A stretch of DNA of 64,000 nucleotides from Bacteroidales bacterium. Lineage in GTDB: Bacteria > Bacteroidota > Bacteroidia > Bacteroidales > UBA1402. The position numbers and the translations under genes are program-made. The stretch covers positions 248,001 through 312,000 of the forward strand of contig JAFUDT010000003.1 of the NCBI GenBank assembly GCA_017464285.1. The letters run 5' to 3'. The notes below the pieces were generated by a model, which was not told the DNA's origin, did not search any database, and worked only from the letters and a program-made list of their open reading frames with translations. This document shows, piece after piece, positions 44,284-52,946 of the stretch (position 1 is the first letter of the stretch; each line of letters begins with the position of its first letter).

Positions 44284-47200
44284 TTAGGCGGGCAGGTTGC
44301 GGCCGTGACAGTTCTTGTATTTTTTGCCGCTGCCGCAGGGGCAGGGATCGTTGCGTCCTATCTTCTGCTCGACACGCACGGGTTCCAGACGCTGAGGCTC
44401 GCGGCGGTCGGCGCTCTGGCCATCGCCCGAAGGACTCTGCCGTCTGAATTCTTCCTTGCGGGTGCGCAACTGGCTGTAGTCATTGCGCCTTTGGGCGGCC
44501 GCCTGACGTACATTGTCGGGATCGCTCAGTGGAATCTGTCCGCGCATGAGGATGGAGATACTCTTCTTGTTCATGCTCTCGACCATCTGTCTGAACAGGT
44601 TGTAGGACTCCAGCTTGTAAATGAGCAACGGGTCTTTCTGCTCATAGCTGGCGTTCTGCACCGAATGCCGCAGTTCATCCAGTTCGCGCAGGTTCTCCTT
44701 CCAGGCTTCGTCCAGGGTGTAGAGCAGGATGCTCTTCTCGAAGGTCTTGACCACTTCCTTGGACTGACTTTCGGCAGCAGCCTTCAGGTTGCAGGGAATC
44801 TGGTAGGTGCGCTTGCCGTCGCTTACGGGTACGATGATATTCTCGTATTGGGCTCCCTGCCGCTCATAGACTTGCTGGATGACCGGGTTGGCGATGGCGG
44901 CCATTTTCTCGGTCTTGCGCTTGTAGTTCTCAATGGCCTTGGCAAACAGGGCTTCAATGCTGTCGTCAAGCCGCTGGCGGTTGAATGTCTCCTCATCGAA
45001 GGGCAGTTCCATGGCAAAGTACTTCATCATGTTCATGACCAGGCCTTCGAAATCCTTGTTGCTGTCGGCTTCTTCGACAAAGCTCTTGATCGTGTCGTAG
45101 GTGGTGTTGGCAATCTCCATGCCGATACGCTCGCCCATGACGGCATGACGGCGTTTGGTGTAGATCACTTCGCGCTGGTTGTTCATCACATCGTCGTATT
45201 CGAGCAGTCGCTTGCGGATGCCGAAGTTGTTTTCTTCCACTTTCTTCTGGGCCCGTTCGATGGCTTTTGAAATCATTGAGTTCTCGATCATCTCGCCTTC
45301 TTCCAGCCCCATGCGGTCCATGATGCCGGTGATGCGCTCACTGCCGAACAGACGCATCAGGTCGTCTTCGAGCGAGACGTAGAACACCGAGGAACCCGGG
45401 TCGCCCTGACGGCCGCTTCGGCCACGCAGCTGCCGGTCCACACGGCGCGATTCGTGACGTTCGGTGCCGATGATGGCCAGGCCGCCGGCCGCCTTGACTT
45501 CGGGAGTCAGCTTGATGTCGGTACCACGTCCGGCCATGTTGGTGGCAATGGTCACCGTGCCTTTCTCACCGGCATGGGCCACGATTTCCGCCTCCCGCTG
45601 ATGCAGCTTGGCATTCAGGACATTATGCTTGATCTTGCGCAGGGTAAGCATGCGGCTCAGCAGCTCGGAGATCTCGACCGAAGTGGTACCGACAAGTACC
45701 GGACGGCCCTGTTCGACCAGCGAGACGATCTCGTCGATGACGGCTTTGTATTTCTCGCGCTTGGTCTTGTACAGGCGGTCTTCCATGTCGATGCGGGCGA
45801 TGGGCCGGTTGGTGGGGATGACCACCACGTCGAGTTTGTAGATGTCCCAGAATTCGCCGGCCTCGGTCTCTGCCGTACCGGTCATGCCGGCCAGTTTGTG
45901 GTACATGCGGAAATAGTTCTGCAAGGTAATGGTGGCAAATGTCTGGGTGGCTGCCTCGACTTTGACCCTTTCCTTGGCTTCGATGGCCTGATGCAGCCCG
46001 TCGGAATAGCGCCGGCCCTCCATGATACGGCCGGTCTGCTCATCGACGATCTTGACCTGATTGTCGATGACGACGTATTCATCGTCCCGGTCAAACAGGC
46101 AGTAGGCCTTGAGCAGCTGCTGGATGGTATGGACCCGCTCCGATTTGATGGAGAACTCGTTCAGCAGCTCATCCTTCTTGGACAGACGCTCTTCTTCGCT
46201 CAGAGGTTCGTTCTCCAGCTCGGCGAGTTGGGCGGCGATGTCGGGCAGCACGAAGAACTGGGGATCGTCCGTGTCGCCGGTGATGTAGTCGATGCCCTTG
46301 TCGGTCAGCTCGATGGTGTTGTTCTTCTCGTCGATGACAAAGTAGAGCGGATCGGTCACCACGTGCATCTCCTGGCTGTTGTTCTGCATGTAGAATTCCT
46401 CGGTTTTCTGCATGCTGGCCTTGATGCCCTGTTCGCTCAGGTACTTGATCAGGGCCTTGTTCTTGGGCATGGCCTTGTGTGAACGGTAGAGCAGCAGCGA
46501 GCCTTCGCTCTGTTCCTTGGGGTCGGCCGAGGCCATTTTCTTCTTGGCTTCGATAAGCAGCTTGGAGGCCAGGTCCTTCTGGACATTGACCACGCGTTCG
46601 ACTTTGGGCCGCAGCTCTTCGAACATCTGGTCTTCGCCTTTGGGCACCGGACCGGATATGATCAGGGGTGTACGGGCATCGTCGATCAGTACGGAGTCCA
46701 CCTCGTCGACAATGGCGTAGTTGTGCTTGCGCTGCACCAGGTCGAGCGCGTTGCCGGCCATGTTGTCGCGCAGGTAGTCAAAGCCGAACTCGTTGTTGGT
46801 GCCGAAGGTGATGTCGGCCAGGTAGGCCTGACGCCGCTCCTCGGAATTGGGGCGGTGCTTGTCGATGCAATCGACCGACAGGCCGTGAAACATATACAGC
46901 GGTCCCATCCATTCGGAGTCACGCTTGGACAGATAGTCGTTGACGGTGACCACATGGACGCCGTTGCCCGTCAGGGCATTCAGGAAGACGGGCAGGGTGG
47001 CGACCAGTGTCTTGCCCTCGCCAGTGGCCATTTCTGCAATCTTGCCCTGATGCAGCACCACGCCGCCGAAGAGCTGCACGTCGTAGTGGACCATGTCCCA
47101 GGTGATTTCGTTGCCACCGGCCACCCAGTGGTTCTGGTAGATGGCCTTGTCGCCCTCGATGTGCACGAAATCGTGACTGGCGGCCAGATCGCGGTCAAAC

Positions 47201-47598
47201 TGGTTGGCCGTGACGGTGATGAATTCGTTCTCGGCGAAGCGGCGGGCCGTGTCCTTGACGATGGCAAAGACCTGAGGCAGCACCTCGTCGAGGGCCTTTT
47301 CGAGTTTGTCGAGGATGTGCTTGTCGATTTTGTCGATCTCGCTGTAGATTTTTTCGCGCTGGTCAATTTCCAGCTCTTCGATGCCGGACTTGAGATGCTC
47401 GATTTCGGCCCGCTCTGCGCTGACCGAACTCTGCACCTGTTCGCGCAGCCTGGCGCTGAGGGCCCGCAGATCGTCGTTACTGAGCGCCGCCACGGCAGGA
47501 TAAGCCGCCTTGATTTTTTCGACATAAGGATTGATTTCCTTGAGGTCACGCTGAGACTTATTGCCGAATATTTTGGTTAGAAATTCGTTGAATCCCAT
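44284..47598 (-). CDS. secA: Preprotein translocase ATPase SecA
   Basis: SecA drives post-translational export through SecYEG. The 1104-residue sequence starts with [19 protein letters not shown]. It carries Walker A in [13 protein letters not shown] (about residue 190), the DEAD-like box [21 protein letters not shown], the helicase C-terminal motifs [11 protein letters not shown] and [23 protein letters not shown], and a C-terminal zinc SEC-C motif ([14 protein letters not shown]). The length is about 200 residues more than E. coli SecA, typical of Bacteroidota SecA with an inserted segment in the nucleotide-binding domain. Confidence 0.97.
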   Translation of the reverse strand: MGFNEFLTKIFGNKSQRDLKEINPYVEKIKAAYPAVAALSNDDLRALSARLREQVQSSVSAERAEIEHLKSGIEELEIDQREKIYSEIDKIDKHILDKLEKALDEVLPQVFAIVKDTARRFAENEFITVTANQFDRDLAASHDFVHIEGDKAIYQNHWVAGGNEITWDMVHYDVQLFGGVVLHQGKIAEMATGEGKTLVATLPVFLNALTGNGVHVVTVNDYLSKRDSEWMGPLYMFHGLSVDCIDKHRPNSEERRQAYLADITFGTNNEFGFDYLRDNMAGNALDLVQRKHNYAIVDEVDSVLIDDARTPLIISGPVPKGEDQMFEELRPKVERVVNVQKDLASKLLIEAKKKMASADPKEQSEGSLLLYRSHKAMPKNKALIKYLSEQGIKASMQKTEEFYMQNNSQEMHVVTDPLYFVIDEKNNTIELTDKGIDYITGDTDDPQFFVLPDIAAQLAELENEPLSEEERLSKKDELLNEFSIKSERVHTIQQLLKAYCLFDRDDEYVVIDNQVKIVDEQTGRIMEGRRYSDGLHQAIEAKERVKVEAATQTFATITLQNYFRMYHKLAGMTGTAETEAGEFWDIYKLDVVVIPTNRPIARIDMEDRLYKTKREKYKAVIDEIVSLVEQGRPVLVGTTSVEISELLSRMLTLRKIKHNVLNAKLHQREAEIVAHAGEKGTVTIATNMAGRGTDIKLTPEVKAAGGLAIIGTERHESRRVDRQLRGRSGRQGDPGSSVFYVSLEDDLMRLFGSERITGIMDRMGLEEGEMIENSMISKAIERAQKKVEENNFGIRKRLLEYDDVMNNQREVIYTKRRHAVMGERIGMEIANTTYDTIKSFVEEADSNKDFEGLVMNMMKYFAMELPFDEETFNRQRLDDSIEALFAKAIENYKRKTEKMAAIANPVIQQVYERQGAQYENIIVPVSDGKRTYQIPCNLKAAAESQSKEVVKTFEKSILLYTLDEAWKENLRELDELRHSVQNASYEQKDPLLIYKLESYNLFRQMVESMNKKSISILMRGQIPLSDPDNVRQAAAQRRNDYSQLRTRKEEFRRQSPSGDGQSADRREPQRLEPVRVEQKIGRNDPCPCGSGKKYKNCHGRNLPA

Positions 47599-47639
47599 AA
47601 AAATAAGTGTTTAACAGATGAATAAACTTTACCAAAGTG

Positions 47640-47647
47640 CAAAAGTA
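47640..47647 (-). promoter_or_regulatory. -7 element for secA
   Basis: TACTTTTG on the minus strand fits TAnnTTTG, about 42 bases before the secA ATG. No exact -33 element was found. Confidence 0.55.
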
Positions 47648-47684
47648 CGCATTTTGGCTGACATAAACCATGTGGGCCGAAGGC

Positions 47685-49277
47685 TTATTTGGCCTGAATA
47701 TCCAGCCATTTGCCCTGGCAGGCCGTGGGAGGGCGGATGTAGAGCAGGCGGCACAGGGTGGGTGCCAGATCGAAGACAGAAACCTCATCGCTGATCTCGG
47801 CGGCGGTGATGCCGGCCCCGTAGAAAACCAGCAGGGTATGCATCTGGGCATAGCGCAACTGGCGGTTGTATTGCGGATAGCTCTCCCACTGGATGTTGCG
47901 TCCGGTCTCCACCAGATAGACCAGGTCTCCGCTGCAGTCTTTGCGAAAGCTATTCTCTACGTATTTGTCCCTGGTGCGTCCGCCGATCAGGTCGGGGGCG
48001 GTGAAAACCTGGCGGATGCCGTCCATTTCGGCCATAAAATCGGCCGCCTTGCGGCAGATCTCGCCGTAGTCGATCCCGCAGGAGCGGATGAGCTCGCGGT
48101 TGAGCCATATCTGACTGTCAGTCTGTCCCAGTACCCAGTGCGACTCGCCGTAAAGGGCCGTCAGGTAGAGGTTGAGCAGGGTGGCGCCGCGTTCCGGCCA
48201 GAAGGATTCCGTCTGGTCGTCCTGGCTCAGCGGCCAGACACATTGGCCAGTTCCCGTCAGGTAGATCAGCGTCTTGTCCAGGCCGATGCGGGTATCCACT
48301 TCCTTGAGCAGACGGCCCAGGTCTTCGTCCATCCTGAAGTACAGGTCCTGGATCTCGACGGCTGCCTTAGGTGCCGAGGAGGTGACGCAGCCTGCATCAA
48401 GGTGCAGGTTGAGCAGGTCGGGAAACTCGTCCTGGCCCAGGCGTTCGTTGACTAGCAACTGCATGGCGAAATCGCAGACATCGGCATTGGCCATGGGCGT
48501 ATGGCGATAGTCGGCCGGCTTCTCCCGGAAACCGGGACTGCCCAGATTACGGAAGAAGACCGAAGAGGCTTCCTGCCAGGGAATATAACGGTAGCGTGAG
48601 GCTTCGTATTTGGGGGTCCAGCTACGGTCGAGCCGGCTGCTGCGGCTGTTCTGCATATTGAGAAACTCCAGCCAGCGGGGCATGTCCCGGTAATAGGTGC
48701 TGGTACACCAGGCTCCGTCGCGCGTGTCGATCCAGAACACGCCGTCGGCCTTTTTGCCGGCCGAGATGATACAGGGTTCGGGAGCGGCTCCGATGGAGAA
48801 CACCTTCGACTCGCTGCAGGCGCTCTTCAACTCATCGCTCACGGTGGTGACCTTCAGGGCTTTGGGCGAGAACTTTTCACGGGTATAGTTGCCCAGCCAG
48901 GCGGGATCCTCGAGAATGGAGACCAGGCGCTCGGCCTTGCGGTCGAAACGCTCGCCCGATACGATGCCGTGCTGCGAAGGCGGGCAGCCGGTGAGCAGGC
49001 TGGCCGTGACGCTGGCATTGTCTTTCTCGGCCATCTCGTAGCCGGCCTGGCGGTAGACCTGCCCGTTTTCGAGCAGTGTCCGGAAACCATCCTGCCCGAA
49101 TCCCTCCATGAACCAGCGAAGGTATTCTTCCTGGAGCTGGTCGATATGGATGCCGATGACCAGGCGCGGAGCGGAGGCCTGCGGAGCCTCGGCCGGAGCC
49201 TGAGCGGCCGGCAGCGCCTGGACGGGCAGGCCCAGGGCCATGAGTGCGAGCAGGAGTTTCTGATACATGGATGGCAT
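47685..49277 (-). CDS. Alkaline phosphatase superfamily protein with degenerate metal site
   Basis: This 530-residue exported protein resembles the PafA-type alkaline phosphatase/nucleotide pyrophosphatase fold: signal peptide, then VIGIHIDQLQEEYL (first metal Asp, D46), then NASVTASLLTGCPPSQHGIVSG (nucleophile region, about 105-125). The later metal ligands are not seen. The usual D-x3-H appears as LHLDAGCV, and the TADHG motif is replaced by YLTGTGQCVWP (about residue 340). I recall a Bacteroidota family with the same changes, so it may bind rather than hydrolyse, or use a different site. The ATG at 49277 was chosen; a longer frame runs into the next gene. It overlaps the upstream gene by one to three bases (TAATG). 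Confidence 0.82.
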   Translation of the reverse strand: MPSMYQKLLLALMALGLPVQALPAAQAPAEAPQASAPRLVIGIHIDQLQEEYLRWFMEGFGQDGFRTLLENGQVYRQAGYEMAEKDNASVTASLLTGCPPSQHGIVSGERFDRKAERLVSILEDPAWLGNYTREKFSPKALKVTTVSDELKSACSESKVFSIGAAPEPCIISAGKKADGVFWIDTRDGAWCTSTYYRDMPRWLEFLNMQNSRSSRLDRSWTPKYEASRYRYIPWQEASSVFFRNLGSPGFREKPADYRHTPMANADVCDFAMQLLVNERLGQDEFPDLLNLHLDAGCVTSSAPKAAVEIQDLYFRMDEDLGRLLKEVDTRIGLDKTLIYLTGTGQCVWPLSQDDQTESFWPERGATLLNLYLTALYGESHWVLGQTDSQIWLNRELIRSCGIDYGEICRKAADFMAEMDGIRQVFTAPDLIGGRTRDKYVENSFRKDCSGDLVYLVETGRNIQWESYPQYNRQLRYAQMHTLLVFYGAGITAAEISDEVSVFDLAPTLCRLLYIRPPTACQGKWLDIQAK

Positions 49278-49702
49278 TATTTGAGCAGTTCGCAGACTTC
49301 GTCCAGACTGCCGGTGACTTTGTCGAAGAGTTTGTACATGAGCTCGGGCTCCTGGGCTTGGGGCATATAGACAATGGTCTTGATGCCGGCTCCTTTCAGC
49401 CAGCCGGCCTCGGTGTGGGCCGAGCGGCCGCAGGGCAGTACCAGCACGCAGGCATCGGCCCACAGCATGGCGTCGAAATCGGTCTTGAAGCCGGCCTGGG
49501 CAATGGGGTGGTCCATCCCTTTGACATATTGCGGAACGCTCCACTGCTGCCAGCCTTCATCGATGTCTGCCCAATGAAAACCGCCGCGGCCGTGTGGCGG
49601 GTTGCGGAAATCATAGACTTCGTGACCGGCTTCCCGGAGCCGTCTGACCACCTCGGGTTGCCAGGCGTTGCGCCAGCTGCTTGCGACATATACTCTTGCC
49701 AT
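49277..49702 (-). CDS. Nucleoside 2-deoxyribosyltransferase-like protein
   Basis: This 141-residue cytoplasmic protein has a flavodoxin-like fold of the nucleoside 2-deoxyribosyltransferase type. It starts with RVYVASSWRNAWQPEVVRRLREAG and has a D-F-D-A-M-L-W-A-D-A-C-V-L-V-L-P strand-helix. AHTEAGWLKGAG supplies the likely catalytic Glu (about residue 107). Relatives exchange bases between deoxynucleosides or hydrolyse modified nucleotides. The precise reaction is unknown. It is the first gene of a leftward pair with the phosphatase-fold gene. Confidence 0.75.
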   Translation of the reverse strand: MARVYVASSWRNAWQPEVVRRLREAGHEVYDFRNPPHGRGGFHWADIDEGWQQWSVPQYVKGMDHPIAQAGFKTDFDAMLWADACVLVLPCGRSAHTEAGWLKGAGIKTIVYMPQAQEPELMYKLFDKVTGSLDEVCELLK

Positions 49703-49820
49703 GACTTGTCGTTTGAGTTGGCAAAAATAATACTTCCTGCCGTTAAATACAATAGCCCGGATTAAGGCGGAAAGTAGGCCGATATCATCCGAAAGACTTT
49801 TTTTTACGCTGTTTTTGCAC

Positions 49821-49828
49821 TAACTTTG
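49821..49828 (+). promoter_or_regulatory. -7 element for AspT/YidE-like transporter gene
   Basis: TAACTTTG matches TAnnTTTG 23 bases before the ATG. A long T run lies near the -33 position without a clear TTTG. Confidence 0.58.
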
Positions 49829-49851
49829 CCGTCCGTTACCGCTCCGAACGC

Positions 49852-51519
49852 ATGGATTATTTACGTACGCTTTTTCTGCAACCTGGCATCACGCAGTCCC
49901 TGCTGGTGCTCGTGCTGACTATTTCGGCCGGTATTTTCCTGGCCGAGAAACTAAAGATCAAATCATTTTCCCTCGGTGTCACCTGGATACTCTTCTGCGG
50001 TATCCTGCTGTCGCATTTCGGATTGCGTCTGACCCCGGAGGTGGAGCATTTCGCCAAGGACTTCGGCCTGATACTCTTTGTCTATTCCATCGGCCTGCAG
50101 GTCGGCCCTTCCTTTTTCTCCTCTTTCGGCAAAGGCGGGCTGAAACTGAATTTCTACGCCTCTCTGATTGTCCTGGGCGGCTGTATAACAGCCTGGATCA
50201 TCGCCCATGTCACCCGGGAAGATATGGCCACCCTTGTCGGTGTCATGTCCGGCGCCGTTACCAACACTCCCTCGCTGGGTGCGGCCGAGCAGACCTTCCA
50301 GGATGTTCACGCGACGGACAATCCCATGATTGCCACGGGCTATGCCGTAGCCTACCCGTTGGGCGTGGTCGGCATCATTGTGTCGATGATACTCGTCAAG
50401 CGTATTTTCCGCATCAGGCTCAAGGAGGAGGAGCGACAGTTGCTCGCCGGTTCCGACCGCAACAAGGAGCCTGTGCTGGTGGACATCAAGATCACCAATC
50501 CCCAGGTGCAGCACATGAGCGTGCGCCGGCTGGGCCAGCTGATGAATTTTCCCCTGGTGGTGAGCCGTGTCATCCACGAAGACCAGAGTCAGCAGGTGGC
50601 TCAGGCAGGGTTGGAGTTCAGCCTGGGCGATACCCTGCGCGTGCTGACCGACCGCGATCACCTCGATTCCCTGTCGCTGCTCGGACCGGTGTTGGAAAAA
50701 AAGCCGGAGGAGAAGAGCGAGTCTTCGTCCAATCTGATCTCGCGCCGCATTGTGGTGACCAAGCCGCAGTGGAACGGCAAGCAGATACGCCATCTGGCAG
50801 TGAGCGAACGCTACCATGTGACCATTACCCGCGTCAACCGGGCCGGTATCAACCTCTTGGCCACTCCCGACCTGCACCTTCAGATCGGCGACCGGCTGAT
50901 GGTCGTGGGCGACCGCGACGACGTGAGCCGTGTGGCAGACATTTTCGGCAATGAGCTCAAGCGTCTGGACATTCCCAATCTGCTGCCCGTATTCTTCGGC
51001 ATCGTATTGGGAATCCTGGTCGGCACCCTGCCCATAGCCCTGCCGGGACTCTCCACGCCCTTCCGCCTGGGACTGGCCGGCGGTACGCTTATCGTGGCTA
51101 TACTGATCGGCCGCTTCGGCCCTTATTATCACATGGTGACTTTTTCCACCACCAGTGCCAACATGATGATCCGCGAGATTGGCATCGCCATGTTTCTGGC
51201 CTCAGTGGGGCTGGGAGCAGGCGAATCCTTCGTGCCGGCCATTGTCGGCGGCGGCTGGATATGGGTGCTCTACGGTGTCGTCATTACGATGCTGCCGCTG
51301 CTGGTGGTAGGCTTCATTGCCCGCAGATGGGGCAAACTCAACTACTTCACGCTCACAGGACTGATGGCCGGCAGTACGACCGATCCTCCGGCCCTGGCCT
51401 ATGCCGTCTCCAATTCGGACGATAATGACGAGGCATCCGTAGCCTATGCCACGGTCTATCCGCTGACGATGTTCCTGAGGGTGATGCTGGCCCAGCTGAT
51501 GATCCTCTTCTTCTGCTGA
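49852..51519 (+). CDS. AspT/YidE family putative transporter with two RCK_C domains
   Basis: This 555-residue integral membrane protein belongs to the aspartate:alanine exchanger (AAE) family. About five N-terminal transmembrane helices (1-180) are followed by two cytoplasmic TrkA-C (RCK_C) domains (about 205-285 and 290-370, ending in VTRVNRAGINLLATPDLHLQIGDRLMVVG) and then a second membrane half (about 375-555). Such proteins include the AspT antiporter and the uncharacterised YidE group. The substrate is not evident. The RCK_C pair suggests regulation by a small ligand. The next gene is convergent at ten bases. Confidence 0.87.
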   Translation: MDYLRTLFLQPGITQSLLVLVLTISAGIFLAEKLKIKSFSLGVTWILFCGILLSHFGLRLTPEVEHFAKDFGLILFVYSIGLQVGPSFFSSFGKGGLKLNFYASLIVLGGCITAWIIAHVTREDMATLVGVMSGAVTNTPSLGAAEQTFQDVHATDNPMIATGYAVAYPLGVVGIIVSMILVKRIFRIRLKEEERQLLAGSDRNKEPVLVDIKITNPQVQHMSVRRLGQLMNFPLVVSRVIHEDQSQQVAQAGLEFSLGDTLRVLTDRDHLDSLSLLGPVLEKKPEEKSESSSNLISRRIVVTKPQWNGKQIRHLAVSERYHVTITRVNRAGINLLATPDLHLQIGDRLMVVGDRDDVSRVADIFGNELKRLDIPNLLPVFFGIVLGILVGTLPIALPGLSTPFRLGLAGGTLIVAILIGRFGPYYHMVTFSTTSANMMIREIGIAMFLASVGLGAGESFVPAIVGGGWIWVLYGVVITMLPLLVVGFIARRWGKLNYFTLTGLMAGSTTDPPALAYAVSNSDDNDEASVAYATVYPLTMFLRVMLAQLMILFFC

Positions 51520-51529
51520 GCCGGAGGCA

Positions 51530-52789
51530 CTAAGACTGTTGGCCGGCCAACAGTCTTGTCAGCAGCCGGAAGACCAGGCAGAGTATCAGGGGATAGAAGG
51601 CGGGATGATAATACTGCGGCAGGAACAGTCCGCCCGCCAGGGCAAACAGGCAGAGTCCCAGCTGAAGCCACAGCCAGCATCGGAACGGGAGGCTCCGGCG
51701 GAGTTTTCCGCTGCAGAGTCCGATGGCCAGACACAGCTGCAAGGGGTGCAGCCACAGCAGTAGCCAGTTGTGTTGTACGAGCGGGTGCAAGGAGAAAAAA
51801 GCCAGAAAGGCGATGATGACGCCGGCCAGTCCGGCAGTGCCGAAAATCAGCAGGTCCGGCAGCAACAGGACCTTCCGCTGCCGGTATTCACTGTAGCAGA
51901 TCAGCAGTACGACGGCCGACACTATCCAGCAGATGGCTGTCGGACCGGGCCACGATCGGGTCTTGCCCTCGATACCGCCCCGACTTTCAACAAGCCGGCG
52001 GGTCTGTGCCACCAGCGGCTCGGCCTTCTCCCTAAGGGGCAGGCAGTCGCAGGAGTCGCTCAGGACCTCGGGCCCGATCCAGGCCGTGGCAAAAGCCTTT
52101 TCCATGACATCGGGGGCAAACAGCAGCTCACTGAATGTGGCCGGCCGGTCGGCCGGACTGCCCAGCAGCAGGCAGATGCCCAGCCAGGTCCAGGGGTGGG
52201 GCCGGGTATAGTGTCTGACGGCTTCCCGCAGAGTGGGAAAGAGCAGGGTGCTGTCATAGGCCACTGTTCCGGCCAGCTGTCTTTCGATGATGATCCGTGA
52301 GCGGGTAGCGCAGTTGTCGTAGATAAAATTGTAGCGGTAGGTGCGGTTCTCGGGCAGGCTGTTGGTCCAGAGTGCCTGCCACAGGGCTTCCTTCTCGGAA
52401 GGCATGAGATGGAGCGTCTGTTCGCTCACCGGACGGTTTTCGGCCCTGTACTCGTCCATAAAGGTCTTTGTGCGGCTCACTCCCAGAATGTAGTTGGTCT
52501 GTCCCGAGATGAAGCGCCACAGAAAATGCGGAGCCCCGAAATCGAAGATGCCGTAGTTGAAACATAGGTCCCGGCGGCCGTCCCGGACGCGAATGGCACT
52601 GTGCCCGTAATGGGCCCAAACCTCGTTGCCCGGCGCACAGGTAACGAGGGAAACAACTGCATTCTCATCCAGCGGCGGGGCGGCTTCAGCTGTCGCGGAT
52701 GCCGTCTGTGTCGCGAAGGCTGCCGCGGAAGGAAGCGACAACAGCCATAATGCCAGCAGGCGGACGGGAAAAAGAAGCTTTGTTTTCAT
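51530..52789 (-). CDS. DUF4105 (Lnb N-terminal periplasmic domain) membrane protein
   Basis: The 419-residue protein has a signal peptide (about 1-27) and then a periplasmic DUF4105 domain with VSLVTCAPGNEVWAHYGHSAIRV, FNYGIFDF and the conserved YNFIYDNCATRSR. The Cys and His resemble an NlpC/P60-like catalytic pair, but activity is unproven. Three or four transmembrane helices follow (about 280-415). The family is common in Bacteroidales and is suspected to act on the envelope or lipids. The final codons form half of a perfect palindrome. Confidence 0.85.
   Translation of the reverse strand: MKTKLLFPVRLLALWLLSLPSAAAFATQTASATAEAAPPLDENAVVSLVTCAPGNEVWAHYGHSAIRVRDGRRDLCFNYGIFDFGAPHFLWRFISGQTNYILGVSRTKTFMDEYRAENRPVSEQTLHLMPSEKEALWQALWTNSLPENRTYRYNFIYDNCATRSRIIIERQLAGTVAYDSTLLFPTLREAVRHYTRPHPWTWLGICLLLGSPADRPATFSELLFAPDVMEKAFATAWIGPEVLSDSCDCLPLREKAEPLVAQTRRLVESRGGIEGKTRSWPGPTAICWIVSAVVLLICYSEYRQRKVLLLPDLLIFGTAGLAGVIIAFLAFFSLHPLVQHNWLLLWLHPLQLCLAIGLCSGKLRRSLPFRCWLWLQLGLCLFALAGGLFLPQYYHPAFYPLILCLVFRLLTRLLAGQQS
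51532..51557. repeat. Perfect 26-bp palindrome at a convergent gene end
   Basis: The half-site AAGACTGTTGGCC (51532-51544) is followed directly by its exact complement (51545-51557). It lies 12 bases beyond the transporter stop, and it encodes the last codons and stop of the DUF4105 gene. Without a T run it is not a standard terminator, but a hairpin here could work on both transcripts. Confidence 0.85.
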
Positions 52790-52817
52790 GAAGTGAGATA
52801 AAGACCTTTTGAGCAGG

Positions 52818-52825
52818 CAAAGCTA
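52818..52825 (-). promoter_or_regulatory. -7 element for DUF4105 gene
   Basis: TAGCTTTG on the minus strand fits TAnnTTTG about 28 bases before the ATG. The 157-base gap it shares with the antiporter gene also holds GATATTTG (52912-52919, plus strand), a one-mismatch -7 box for the antiporter. Confidence 0.55.
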
Positions 52826-52946
52826 ATGAAAAACTTTTCATCGGGAGGGGCCACCGACTTTTTTTTGATGCAAAAACTCCTGCATCGGTTCAAATAGCCG
52901 GGAAAATGACGATATTTGCATTTTCATCAAAGGAAATGTCTTTCAT

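Noticed and set aside
47685..49544. Long 619-codon start for the alkaline-phosphatase-fold protein
   Set aside because: The extra N-terminus overlaps the deoxyribosyltransferase-like gene in another frame and precedes a signal peptide that begins at 49277.
49963..51132. 389-codon minus-strand frame across the AspT/YidE-like gene
   Set aside because: The plus-strand protein shows membrane helices and RCK_C domains; the shadow frame has none.
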